In this document: positions 1-7,699 of the stretch, one piece after another
How the letters are laid out: each line of letters begins with the position of its first letter
Numbering within the stretch: position 1 is the first letter of the stretch
Origin: Chloroflexota bacterium
Lineage (GTDB): Bacteria > Chloroflexota > Anaerolineae > B4-G1
Length of the DNA: 11,658 nucleotides
Direction: 5' to 3'
Assembly: GCA_030596915.1 (NCBI GenBank)
Contig: JAUVSX010000041.1
Coordinates: 1-11,658 of the forward strand
Notes under the pieces: model-generated
Databases searched by the model: none
What the model saw: the letters and a program-made list of their open reading frames with translations, nothing else
Told to the model about the DNA's origin: nothing
Translations under genes and position numbers: made by a program

Positions 1-1302
1 ATTGATGCAGGTGACCGCTACCTCCTCCTCGGAGGAGACGACCGGCTCGCCGCACGAGGGACACCGCGCCGGCAGTTCGTACGGCCGCTCCTCGCCGGTT
101 CGGGCTGCGATCACAGGCCCAACGACGTAGGGTATGACATCGCCCGCGCGCCGGACGACAACGGTGTCGCCGATCCGAATGTCCTTGCGCTGCACATCTT
201 CGAAATTATGCAGCGTCGCCTTGCCGATCGTCACGCCGCCCAAGTGAACGGGGTCCAGGACGGCATAGGGCGTCAACGCCCCCGTGCGGCCCACGTTGAC
301 GCCGATATCAAGCACCTTTGTCGTCGCCTCGCGTCCGGGGAACTTGAAGGCGATTGCACCCCGTGGCGCCCGTCCCACTACGCCCAGAGCCTCCCGGGTT
401 GCGAGGTCATCAACCTTGACCACGAGCCCATCAAGCTCGTAGGGCGCGGTGTCGCGCCGTGCGACCCACCCCTCACAGTAGTCTACCACTCCGCCGAGGT
501 CCTCGAAGCGGGCGATGTGTTCTGCGATGGGAAACCCGAGCGCCTTGAGGTAGTGCAATCTCTCCCACTGAGTGGATGGCACGTCCTCGCTGGCCTCAAC
601 GATGCTGTAGCAGAGGAGCGAGATTGGGCGGGATGCCGTGACACGCGGGTCGAGCTGTCGCAATGCCCCAGCCGCAGCGTTCCGCGGATTGGCGAAGAGC
701 CTGTCGCCGGCTTCAGCCTGACGGCGGTTCATCTGCTCGAAGTCATCGACATACATGATGGCTTCGCCACGAACAACCAATCGCTGGGGCGGCTCTGGGC
801 CATCGTCCGCGACGGGCACTCGCAGAGGAAGCGTGCGCACCGTGCGAAGATTGGTCGTCACGTCCTCGCCCACGGCGCCGTCCCCCCGAGTTGCGCCCTG
901 CACAAACAGACCGCCATCATAGCGCAGCACGACGGTCAGCCCATCGAGCTTGGGCTCCACAACCCACGCGAAAGGTGGGGCACTCGGCGGCACCAGCTTT
1001 GACACGCGCTCCCACCACGCGCGGATCTGTTCGCCGCTGGCGGCTTTGTCGAGGCTCAGAATCGGTGCCGGGTGTGCCACCTTGACGAAACCTTCCGCAG
1101 GCTGACCCGCCACGCGCTGCGTGGGCGACTCCGGACTGATCAACTCCGGGTGTGCCGCCTCAAGCTTGCGCAGCTCGTCCATCAGCGCATCGTATTGGGC
1201 GTCGCTGATGACGGGCGTATCCAGAACGTAGTAGTTGTAGTCGTGCCGGCCGATCTCGCGACGAACCCGGTCGACGCGCTCGACCACATCTTCAGAGGCC
1301 AT
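1..1302 (-). CDS. ligA: NAD-dependent DNA ligase LigA (N-terminal 434 residues, cut by left window edge)
   Basis: Seals single-strand nicks in duplex DNA, using NAD+ to form a ligase-AMP intermediate; essential in replication and repair. I translated the frame from ATG at 1302, and it stays open for 434 codons to base 1. Domain Ia, which binds NMN, is at residues 18-45 (HDYNYYVLD, then DAQYDALMDEL). The adenylation motif PKLDGL at 117-122 supplies the AMP-accepting lysine K118. Other nucleotidyltransferase motifs are RGEA (178-181), DGLVVKV (291-297) and AFKFPG (318-323). An OB-fold follows (about 330-400), then the start of the Cys4 zinc finger (C414, C417, C432). Family members are about 670 residues, so the fourth zinc Cys, the helix-hairpin-helix domain and BRCT lie outside the window. 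GGGAG sits about 6 bases before the ATG, supporting this start. It is the last gene seen in the leftward polX-amidase-SH3 run, and a promoter-like site lies just upstream. Confidence 0.97.
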   Translation of the reverse strand, partial: MASEDVVERVDRVRREIGRHDYNYYVLDTPVISDAQYDALMDELRKLEAAHPELISPESPTQRVAGQPAEGFVKVAHPAPILSLDKAASGEQIRAWWERVSKLVPPSAPPFAWVVEPKLDGLTVVLRYDGGLFVQGATRGDGAVGEDVTTNLRTVRTLPLRVPVADDGPEPPQRLVVRGEAIMYVDDFEQMNRRQAEAGDRLFANPRNAAAGALRQLDPRVTASRPISLLCYSIVEASEDVPSTQWERLHYLKALGFPIAEHIARFEDLGGVVDYCEGWVARRDTAPYELDGLVVKVDDLATREALGVVGRAPRGAIAFKFPGREATTKVLDIGVNVGRTGALTPYAVLDPVHLGGVTIGKATLHNFEDVQRKDIRIGDTVVVRRAGDVIPYVVGPVIAARTGEERPYELPARCPSCGEPVVSSEEEVAVTCIN

Positions 1303-1344
1303 AATCAGCTCCCGGTGAAAGAAGAATCACAGAGATACTTACAG

Positions 1345-1372
1345 ATTCTACAGATCCCGTATCTAAGGTGAA
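1345..1372 (-). promoter_or_regulatory. Candidate sigma70-type promoter for ligA
   Basis: On the minus strand, TTCACC (1372-1367) is followed by a 16-base spacer and TAGAAT (1350-1345). This predicts a transcript start near 1338, about 36 bases before the ligA ATG. The stretch is clearly more AT-rich than its surroundings. It lies in the 194-base gap between the SH3 gene and ligA; the rest of that gap (about 1373-1496) shows nothing I can name. The -35 match is only 4 of 6, so this is tentative. ligA may also be read through from upstream genes. Confidence 0.4.
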
Positions 1373-1496
1373 ATCACGTGCCTCGGTCGCGGCAGCGCGA
1401 GTCGGATCGCGCAAGCCGACACGTCCCCGGATACTGCCCGGGTCTCCACCCACGGATGGCGCATCCGCTGCGACGCACAGTGGCCGCTCGGGCAAG

Positions 1497-2060
1497 CTAC
1501 GGTGGCGGCACCGGATCGAGAAAGTTACCGGCCGCCCACCACGCTCGCTGCTCATTCTGCGGGTCCCGGATCTTCCACCACTGCACGCCGCCGGCCTCCG
1601 TCGGCCCGGCGACAACCAGGAATATCTCGTCCTCGAGGGCGACATCCATCCGTGGATAGTTGGACCCGGGCCCTTGCCGAAGGTTGAGCCCACTTCCGCC
1701 CGTGCCCATCACGCGGACGTACCCCCCGACGACAATGTCCGGCGACGCAGTCGGCAGGGCCTCCGTCGGAGCCACTGTAGGCGTGGGACTGGCTGGCGGC
1801 GCAGCCATCGGCGTGGGAGTCCAGACGATAGGCGTTGGTGTCGGTCCGCTGGTTGTCCACTGCCCGCGCATCAGATAGAGCGCCCATAGACCGGCCACCG
1901 CCATCACGAGGAGGACGACGACAAGACCAAGCAACCAGATGTAGATCGGAATGGACGTCAGCCCGGTGCCGGCAGGGCGCGACTCATTGGATCCACCGCG
2001 CCCCACCCGACGGCCAGGCGATGTGTCTTGGGTCCCGTCATCTGCGCTGCGTTGTCCCAC
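1497..2060 (-). CDS. Membrane-anchored SH3b-domain protein with Pro/Thr-rich linker
   Basis: A 187-residue protein of unknown specific function. Residues 1-35 form a polar, probably cytoplasmic tail. Residues 38-64 form one hydrophobic membrane segment (IYIWLLGLVVVLLVMAVAG core). Residues 70-108 are a low-complexity linker with repeated PTPT motifs. Residues 111-183 look like a bacterial SH3 (SH3b) domain, with the hallmark LNLRQGPGSNYP at 125-136 and WWKI and AWWAAGNFL further on. SH3b domains commonly bind peptidoglycan or its peptides, so an extracellular wall-binding role is a reasonable inference. The start is GTG, chosen because a strong GGGGAGGA site lies about 5 bases upstream and no membrane segment would be lost. 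It follows the amidase gene by 99 bases on the same strand, which suggests co-expression and a shared cell-envelope theme. No catalytic domain is visible. Confidence 0.9.
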   Translation of the reverse strand: MGQRSADDGTQDTSPGRRVGRGGSNESRPAGTGLTSIPIYIWLLGLVVVLLVMAVAGLWALYLMRGQWTTSGPTPTPIVWTPTPMAAPPASPTPTVAPTEALPTASPDIVVGGYVRVMGTGGSGLNLRQGPGSNYPRMDVALEDEIFLVVAGPTEAGGVQWWKIRDPQNEQRAWWAAGNFLDPVPPP

Positions 2061-2085
2061 GTTGTTCCTCCCCAGGCCCGAGTGC

Positions 2086-2122
2086 GGACGCCTGCCCTGT
2101 GGGCGTCCTGCCCTTCAGGCAG
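2086..2122 (-). other. Two adjacent hairpins between amidase and SH3 genes
   Basis: Read as minus-strand RNA, a 5-bp stem CTGCC/GGCAG (2118-2122 with 2108-2112, 5-base loop) abuts a 7-bp stem GGACGCC/GGCGTCC (2102-2108 with 2086-2092, 9-base loop). The stems share one base at 2108, so they stack or compete. There is no U-tract after them, so a standard intrinsic terminator is unlikely. The SH3 ribosome-binding site begins about 18 bases downstream. The structure could protect or process the mRNA between the two genes, or weaken read-through. Confidence 0.4.
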
Positions 2123-2159
2123 CATCCCGACTGTGTCAGGCGAACGCGCCAGATCCCAC

Positions 2160-5100
2160 TCAGGGTGGGCATACCTCCAGCCGCACGTCATCCAGGTAGA
2201 TTGTGGCCACGTCACTGTCGCCGTCGTTCTTCACACTGAAGTGTAACCTGATCGTCTGTCCGGCGAAAGCGCTCAGAACCAGGGTGTGCTCATCCCAACC
2301 CCATCCGTCATCCCGCGACGTAGCTAGAACCTGCGTCGTGCCTGCGGCATCGACGAGCCATACGTACTGAAGATCCTCGTCGTCATCATCCTGATAGATC
2401 GGATAGATCCAATATCGCAGCGTGGCCGTGCTGCCTGCCGGTAGCGCCACCGTCTGAGAGATCGACGAGTACGTGATTGCCCCACCGCCAGCCTGGCCCG
2501 GCGGAATGCCGACGCGCATGCTGCGGTCGCCTGAGCGGACCAGATCATTCGCGTAGCCCGCCGCGTAGCTAGTCTCAACAATCTGCCATCCCTCGCCGGT
2601 CTCGAAGCCGCCATCGACGATCACGTCAGCGCACTCTGCCAATGGACCATACCCCCAGAGCACCGCTGGCAGGTATGCCGCGGGCGGCACCATACGGAAT
2701 TCGGCCTCTGCTGGCGTCGTGTCAGAAACTGCGCGCGTATCCCACGTCCGTGCCTGCACCGTGTAGGCGCCCACCGGCATTGTCAGCGGCATCGTGAACG
2801 ACCATTGGGCTGCGCCAACCGCCGTGTGCCAAGGAACGGCGCCCCACCCTGCGCCGTCCCAGTACGCGCCGTCGGCCTCACGAAGCAAGGATACCTCGAC
2901 GCGCTGCACATCTCCAGCGGCCGTCGCCGACCCCTCGAAGGCGGGAACGCTGGCGTATGCCAGACCATCCTGAGGGGAGGAAATCGAAGTGTTGGGAGGG
3001 GCGACCAGGCACTCGTCGAGGAAATCCATCACGCGTGCCATGACCGAGGCGCGCGCTCCCGAAGGTATCGTCTCGAAAGGAAACCCGAAGTTGACCAGAC
3101 GTCCGCAGCCATCGGCGTACTGGACGGCGGCAGTGCCACCGTCGCCTCCAGCGTAGGTCAGCGCCGCCACCCCTCCGTTGAACGGGACGAGCCTATCCGC
3201 ATAGTCGGCGTCGTATTCGCCCGTGGCGTCGAACCTGAAGTTGGCCAGCCCGGCGAAGATCGAACCGGCTACGGGGGCCACCTCGTACGTCCCGGCATCG
3301 TCGCCGTCGAAACCGGCCCGCAGGTAAGCGCGGTAGAAGCCAGGATCGCGGCCCTGGTCGTCCAAGTCCCAGCCCAATTCGGAGCCGCTGATGAACAGCG
3401 CGCCGCCGCCATCAAGGTAGGCCGCCAACGCCGCCCGCTCCGCGCCGTCGAGCGTGGCGTCCATGGTTGCCTCTTCCCCCAGGATCCAGTCGACGACCTG
3501 ATAGCGATCCAGAGGCACGAGGCCATCGGCGACCGCCTCGTTCGCGGCGCTGTCAAAGGCATAATCAATCGAGCCGCCATGCTGCACGACGTAATCGTAG
3601 CGGTTCATCTGGTCGAGCAGCATGCGCATATTCAGGCCCTCAACGGAGTCGGTATCACTCACGAGGGCGAAGCGATTCAAGCGGTCGAAACCGTTGACCA
3701 CGAGCACACCAGCCGAGTCCCCGGCACGCGCACCCAGGGTCTCAGTCGGAAAGGACTCGCCGCCCGCATTCGTCGCGCTCACGCGGACGAAGACGAGCTG
3801 GCCCGAGGCCAGCCCAGCAAGCAAGTACTCTGTACCCGCGACCGGCTCGCCATCGGACCAACCGATGCCATCCCCACTCACGTAGACCCGATAGCCAGTG
3901 GCCGGGTCGCCCCCAAGACCCGTCGCATCACTCGGCGGTGGGTTCCGGCGCGCCGCCACACGTGCTGCGCCGTCGTTCAGCACCCTCAGGTTGACCGGCG
4001 GCTCGGGCAACAAGGTCAGATCGACGCCATCGCGCTGCTCATAGTACTTCACGATGCCCTGGTAGACCGCACGGGCAGCCAGCAGTTCGAAACGCGGGTC
4101 CTTGATCGCGTCGGTGTCGCCGGGATGATCGTGGAATCCGATCTCGAGCAGTACGCCGGGCATCCGCGCGTCGGCATCCTCGTCCCACAGCTCTCGGACT
4201 TCACCCAGATCGAGGCTGCGCGTGCCCAGGTCGCCCCAGTCGGGATCCCAGCCGGTCCGGATGTCGTGCACGCGCTCTGCGTGTATGGCGGCCTGCAACG
4301 CGGCGCTGCCCTCCGTGGGTCGAGAGTCGTGAATGTAGCTGACGGTGCCCTTGGTGTCTTCCTGGTAGCCGCTGCTCGCTCCATTTGTGTGCCACGATAC
4401 GTAGAGCGCGTCATCGCCGCTCCCACTGTGCTCCCAACGGGCGTACATCGGTCGCGCGATCACGTCATTGAAATCGTGGAAGTCACCTGGATCGAGGCCC
4501 TGGCGTTGAGCATAGTAGTAGGCGGCGACCTCCCACCAGGGCTTGTTTGGCGGGTTGGCTGCCGAGGTCTCGATCCCTCTCAGGTCGTCGAAGGTGCCGC
4601 CTCCAACCCGCACCGCATCGGCGATCACAGCCCGGCCCACGATCGATGAGCTGTTGTCGAGCGCAACCCGCCCCCCCTGCTCGGCGCTGAAACCATACGT
4701 CCCTACGTAATGCCAGGTCAGCCCATGACGGGTCTGGTCGACCAGCACAGTCGTCTGCCCGCCCGAATGGTGAACCGTGTAGCGGGCATCTGGTGGACGA
4801 TTCGCGCCGTGCTGGTACCAGACATATACGGCATAGCGTCCAGGGGCAGGCAGAGCCGCGGTATAGGTCACAGCCGCAGTGGGCGCGCCCGCGACGGTCT
4901 CGGCCCACCGATAGGTGTGGCCGACCTCGTCTAGATCGTAGCCCGCATGGGTACTGGTGACCCAGGAGCCGCTCTCCACGAAGCTGCTCCCAGCACCCGG
5001 CGCGTCGTTATTGACGATCACCGCCACAGCGTTCATGTCGCGCTCACGCACCGGCCAGGCCATCGCTCCCGCGTTCCACAGGTACTGGAGCAGGTATTGG

Positions 5101-5873
5101 TTCACCACCTCGGCGTTGTTGTGATCCTCAATGATCGGACCGACATACGGCGCCGTCGGATAAGGAGGCCGCTGGGTGCGCCACCCGGAGCTGCCCCACT
5201 TCCAGCCGTGCCCGGCGCTCACGTAGACGGTCTTGCCGGTCAGTGCCCCCTGCGGTTGGCCCTGCCCGGGCCCAGGCGGCTGCCCCAGGGGCGCCGCCGT
5301 CTCCGATGCTGCCCCGACCCGATCGGATTCGGGCGCTACCCCGCTCTTGCGGGGTGGCGCAAGGCGAGGGAGCAGGTCGGACAGGGGGCTGAACCGCTGA
5401 GTCCTTCGATCAAGGGCTTCCACGTGCAGGCGCCGCCACCCCAGCGGCTCCAGTGTGGACGCCACCTGGCGCACGATTTCCTCAACGGCCTGGCGGTCCA
5501 ACTGAACGACAGCCCCCTCAGGCAGTCGAAGGCGCACTGTGAGCGTCGTGTCGTCGACCGCCGCGCCGGCCAGTTCGGTGCCGGGAGGAATGGCAGAACG
5601 CAGACCACGCGCTCGCTCCGCCTTCGTCGGGCCCCCAAGCAGCGCCTCAAGCAGCACTACGGGATCTGTCGTGACAGCACTGGTCACGGGCAGATTGACC
5701 CGGACTACGCACACAATGCCTTGGGCGCTCGAATAGCACACCTGCGCGAGGGGCAGAGCGTCGACGACGCCCTCTACCGGCGGCGGAGGCGCTGCTGGGC
5801 CCATCCCAAGAGCTGCCAGCGCCAGCAGTGCCACGCCGACCCCGCCTAGGATGCGCCGGGGCGAGAGGTCCAC
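2160..5873 (-). CDS. Secreted multidomain N-acetylmuramoyl-L-alanine amidase (GerMN, Amidase_3 with golvesin-like insert, FN3, Ig-like, C-terminal jelly-roll)
   Basis: A 1237-residue exported enzyme predicted to cleave the MurNAc-L-Ala bond of peptidoglycan. Residues 1-28 look like a signal peptide (RR, then a Leu/Ala-rich core) with no lipobox. A GerMN-like domain spans about 43-155 (LLGGPTKAE, IPPGT). A Pro/Gly-rich linker leads to the Amidase_3 domain (about 210-613). Its predicted zinc ligands are H222 (SAGHG), E249 and H495 (SWHTNGA), and the predicted catalytic Glu is E577 (LLEIGF). A golvesin/xanthan-lyase CBD-like domain (about 283-425) sits between E249 and H495. After it come FN3 (622-715), an unassigned alpha/beta domain (721-955, ending with NFGFPFETI), an Ig-like module (957-1062) and a carbohydrate-binding-type beta-sandwich (1083-1235) with an Asp-rich loop DDDDED. 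The GTG start overlaps polX by 28 bp. It is chosen because the next internal ATG (residue 24) would remove the signal peptide. Catalysis is inferred from motifs; the exact substrate is unknown. Confidence 0.93.
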   Translation of the reverse strand: MDLSPRRILGGVGVALLALAALGMGPAAPPPPVEGVVDALPLAQVCYSSAQGIVCVVRVNLPVTSAVTTDPVVLLEALLGGPTKAERARGLRSAIPPGTELAGAAVDDTTLTVRLRLPEGAVVQLDRQAVEEIVRQVASTLEPLGWRRLHVEALDRRTQRFSPLSDLLPRLAPPRKSGVAPESDRVGAASETAAPLGQPPGPGQGQPQGALTGKTVYVSAGHGWKWGSSGWRTQRPPYPTAPYVGPIIEDHNNAEVVNQYLLQYLWNAGAMAWPVRERDMNAVAVIVNNDAPGAGSSFVESGSWVTSTHAGYDLDEVGHTYRWAETVAGAPTAAVTYTAALPAPGRYAVYVWYQHGANRPPDARYTVHHSGGQTTVLVDQTRHGLTWHYVGTYGFSAEQGGRVALDNSSSIVGRAVIADAVRVGGGTFDDLRGIETSAANPPNKPWWEVAAYYYAQRQGLDPGDFHDFNDVIARPMYARWEHSGSGDDALYVSWHTNGASSGYQEDTKGTVSYIHDSRPTEGSAALQAAIHAERVHDIRTGWDPDWGDLGTRSLDLGEVRELWDEDADARMPGVLLEIGFHDHPGDTDAIKDPRFELLAARAVYQGIVKYYEQRDGVDLTLLPEPPVNLRVLNDGAARVAARRNPPPSDATGLGGDPATGYRVYVSGDGIGWSDGEPVAGTEYLLAGLASGQLVFVRVSATNAGGESFPTETLGARAGDSAGVLVVNGFDRLNRFALVSDTDSVEGLNMRMLLDQMNRYDYVVQHGGSIDYAFDSAANEAVADGLVPLDRYQVVDWILGEEATMDATLDGAERAALAAYLDGGGALFISGSELGWDLDDQGRDPGFYRAYLRAGFDGDDAGTYEVAPVAGSIFAGLANFRFDATGEYDADYADRLVPFNGGVAALTYAGGDGGTAAVQYADGCGRLVNFGFPFETIPSGARASVMARVMDFLDECLVAPPNTSISSPQDGLAYASVPAFEGSATAAGDVQRVEVSLLREADGAYWDGAGWGAVPWHTAVGAAQWSFTMPLTMPVGAYTVQARTWDTRAVSDTTPAEAEFRMVPPAAYLPAVLWGYGPLAECADVIVDGGFETGEGWQIVETSYAAGYANDLVRSGDRSMRVGIPPGQAGGGAITYSSISQTVALPAGSTATLRYWIYPIYQDDDDEDLQYVWLVDAAGTTQVLATSRDDGWGWDEHTLVLSAFAGQTIRLHFSVKNDGDSDVATIYLDDVRLEVCPP

Positions 5874-7597
5874 TCAAGCAGCCTTTCAGCCGGCCACACA
5901 TTGACGACGTCGGCCACTGTCGCCCAGCCGCGTCGGGCGGTGGCGACCCCATATGCGAGATCGGAGAAACCGGAGCCGTGGTGCGCATCGGACCCGACCG
6001 AGAGCATCACGCCCAGCTCGATCGCACGCCGGACGTGGGCATCGCGTAGGTCCAGTCGCTTGGGCCACGAGTTCACCTCTAGCGCCGTGCCAGTCTCGGC
6101 GGCGGCCTGGAACACGGCTTCCATATCGAGGTCCGCGGCCTCCCGCTCGCCGATCAGCCGACCCGTCGGGTGCGCGATGATATCTACGTGCGGATTGCGG
6201 ATCGCCCCCAGTACACGGGACGTGACCTGCTCCCGACTTTGTCGCAGCCCGCTGTGCAGCGCTGCCACGACCACATCCAGCTCAGCGAGCACCTCGTCTG
6301 GAAAGTCAAGGGACCCGTCGGCACGTATCTCGACCTCGGCGCCGGCGAGCAGCCGGAAACCGCCGCCAAGCTCGCGGTTCGCCTCCGCGATCGCATGCCG
6401 TTGTGCCCGCAACCGATCGGCAGTGAGACCCCTGACCACCCCCAGGCTCCAGGTATGATCAGCGACGACAGCATACGAGAGCCCGTGAGCCTGTGCGGCC
6501 CGCGCCATCTCCAGGAGGCTTTGATGGCCATCGGACCAGGTCGAGTGCATATGGAGGTCGCCGAGCAAGTCCTCGATCTGGACCAGTTGTGGCAGGCGGC
6601 CATTCTGAGCCGCCATAATCTCTCCGCGGTCCTCCCGCAACTCAGGCGGGATATACGGCAAGCCCAGGGCGCCGTAGACCTGCTCCTCGGTGGCGCACAG
6701 AATCTGGGAGCCATCATCCCGCTGGAGCGCATACTCACTCAGCGACAATCCTCGCTCACGGGCAATGGAACGCAGGCGGATGTTGTGCGCCTGGCTGCCG
6801 GTGAAATACTGGAGCGCTGTTCCCCACCGGGCCGGCTCAAGCACTCGCAGGTCCACCTGAAGACCATCGTGGGTGCGGATGGAGCTCTTGGTGATCCCGC
6901 TCAGCAGGACCTCTGCGACCTGCGGCAGCCCGCAGAAGCGGTCCATCACCGATCGCGCAATCGCCGCGCCATCGGGGTCAGGCCCTTCGGCCGCGACAAG
7001 CAGGTCCAGATCCCCGACCGTCTCGCGCCGACGACGCAAGCTCCCAGCAGGAATGGCCCTAACGACGCCTGGGGCCTCGCGCAGCGCGCCCAACATATCA
7101 CGGGCCAGCGGCCACGCGATCCCTAGTAACATGCGATCCGTGCGCCGTCCAAGCATCTCGATCCCAGCCAGCAGCTCCTCCTGACTTCTGGCGCCCATAC
7201 CGGGAAGGCTAGCTACGCGGCCATCGCGCGCTGCTTGGGCAAGATCGTCAACGGTCGTGACGCCAAGGGTATTCCAGAACAGGGCGACGCGCTTGGCCCC
7301 GACGCCAGGTATCTGGAGCATGGCAACGACGCCAGCGGGCACCTCGGCTTTCAGCTTCTGATAGGCTTCGATTCTCCCGGTGCGCATCAGCTCGTCGATC
7401 TTGGAAGCCAGCGTCTTGCCGATGCCCGGGATGGTGTCCAGTTGATCGGCGCCCCACAGCTCGTCGATGGGGCGGCCGAGAGAAGCCACGTTCTCGGAGG
7501 CGCGCCGGTAGGTCCTGATGCGATGGACGCTAGCGCTCTTGATCGCCAGGATGTCAGCCATCGCCGCGAATATCCTGGACACCTCTTGGTTCCTCAT
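5846..7597 (-). CDS. polX: DNA polymerase/3'-5' exonuclease PolX
   Basis: A 583-residue family X repair polymerase that fills short gaps, typically in base-excision repair; bacterial forms add a Mn2+-dependent PHP exonuclease. Residues 1-150 hold the 8-kDa-like region with three helix-hairpin-helix motifs (IPGIGK 56-61, IPGVGA 96-101, LPGMGA 131-136). The polymerase core follows: GSLRR (185-189), then GDLDLL with catalytic D196 and D198, and D249 in QVDLRV as the third carboxylate. The PHP domain (about 345-575) keeps the expected metal ligands: H349, H351, D356, H381, E421, H448, H476, D537 and H539. Length is normal for bacterial PolX (about 570-580). The ATG has GGAGG 4 bases upstream and a good promoter before it. 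It is the first gene of the leftward run; its stop lies inside the amidase gene, implying translational coupling. Complete active sites suggest both activities are retained. Confidence 0.97.
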   Translation of the reverse strand: MRNQEVSRIFAAMADILAIKSASVHRIRTYRRASENVASLGRPIDELWGADQLDTIPGIGKTLASKIDELMRTGRIEAYQKLKAEVPAGVVAMLQIPGVGAKRVALFWNTLGVTTVDDLAQAARDGRVASLPGMGARSQEELLAGIEMLGRRTDRMLLGIAWPLARDMLGALREAPGVVRAIPAGSLRRRRETVGDLDLLVAAEGPDPDGAAIARSVMDRFCGLPQVAEVLLSGITKSSIRTHDGLQVDLRVLEPARWGTALQYFTGSQAHNIRLRSIARERGLSLSEYALQRDDGSQILCATEEQVYGALGLPYIPPELREDRGEIMAAQNGRLPQLVQIEDLLGDLHMHSTWSDGHQSLLEMARAAQAHGLSYAVVADHTWSLGVVRGLTADRLRAQRHAIAEANRELGGGFRLLAGAEVEIRADGSLDFPDEVLAELDVVVAALHSGLRQSREQVTSRVLGAIRNPHVDIIAHPTGRLIGEREAADLDMEAVFQAAAETGTALEVNSWPKRLDLRDAHVRRAIELGVMLSVGSDAHHGSGFSDLAYGVATARRGWATVADVVNVWPAERLLEWTSRPGAS

Positions 7598-7620
7598 CTC
7601 GCCTCCGGGCGCTCGCGGCG

Positions 7621-7648
7621 ATTATACTTGATCCCAATCGCTTGACAA
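7621..7648 (-). promoter_or_regulatory. Leftward sigma70-type promoter for polX and the genes after it
   Basis: Minus-strand TTGTCA (7648-7643), a 16-base spacer and a perfect TATAAT (7626-7621). The expected start is near 7614, giving a leader of about 17 bases that contains the polX ribosome-binding site. Its -35 box occupies almost the same bases as that of the rightward promoter. Confidence 0.75.
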
Positions 7649-7670
7649 CGACCCGTCCGTAGGATAAGAT
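7642..7670 (+). promoter_or_regulatory. Rightward sigma70-type promoter for the PHP metallohydrolase gene
   Basis: A perfect TTGACA at 7642-7647, a 17-base spacer and TAAGAT at 7665-7670. The expected transcript start is near 7677, 23 bases before the ATG at 7700. Its -35 box overlaps the polX -35 box on the opposite strand by 5 of 6 bases. Confidence 0.75.
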
Positions 7671-7699
7671 AGCCCACCAACCCAACGCAGGCGGCCCGC

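Noticed and set aside
208..1002. Rightward open frame opposite ligA
   Set aside because: The opposite strand encodes LigA with all its motifs; this frame has no family signal.
1292..1693. Leftward 133-codon frame across the SH3-ligA gap
   Set aside because: It overlaps the SH3b coding end and the ligA start in another frame, is Arg/Ser/Gly-rich and has no domain.
1750..1860. Repetitive GGCGTGGGAGT/GGCGTTGGTGT stretch that could be a DNA repeat array
   Set aside because: It encodes the Pro/Thr-rich linker of the SH3b protein; the repetition is explained by the low-complexity protein sequence.
2805..4649. A 614-codon rightward open frame opposite the amidase gene
   Set aside because: It lies wholly antisense to a gene with clear domains, has no recognisable motifs, and long antisense frames are common in high-GC DNA.
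4947..5849. Rightward 300-codon frame opposite the amidase N-terminal half
   Set aside because: Arg/Pro/His-rich composition typical of a shadow frame, with no ribosome-binding site or motif.
6170..7126. Rightward 318-codon frame opposite polX
   Set aside because: Antisense to complete polymerase and PHP motifs; no homology signal of its own.
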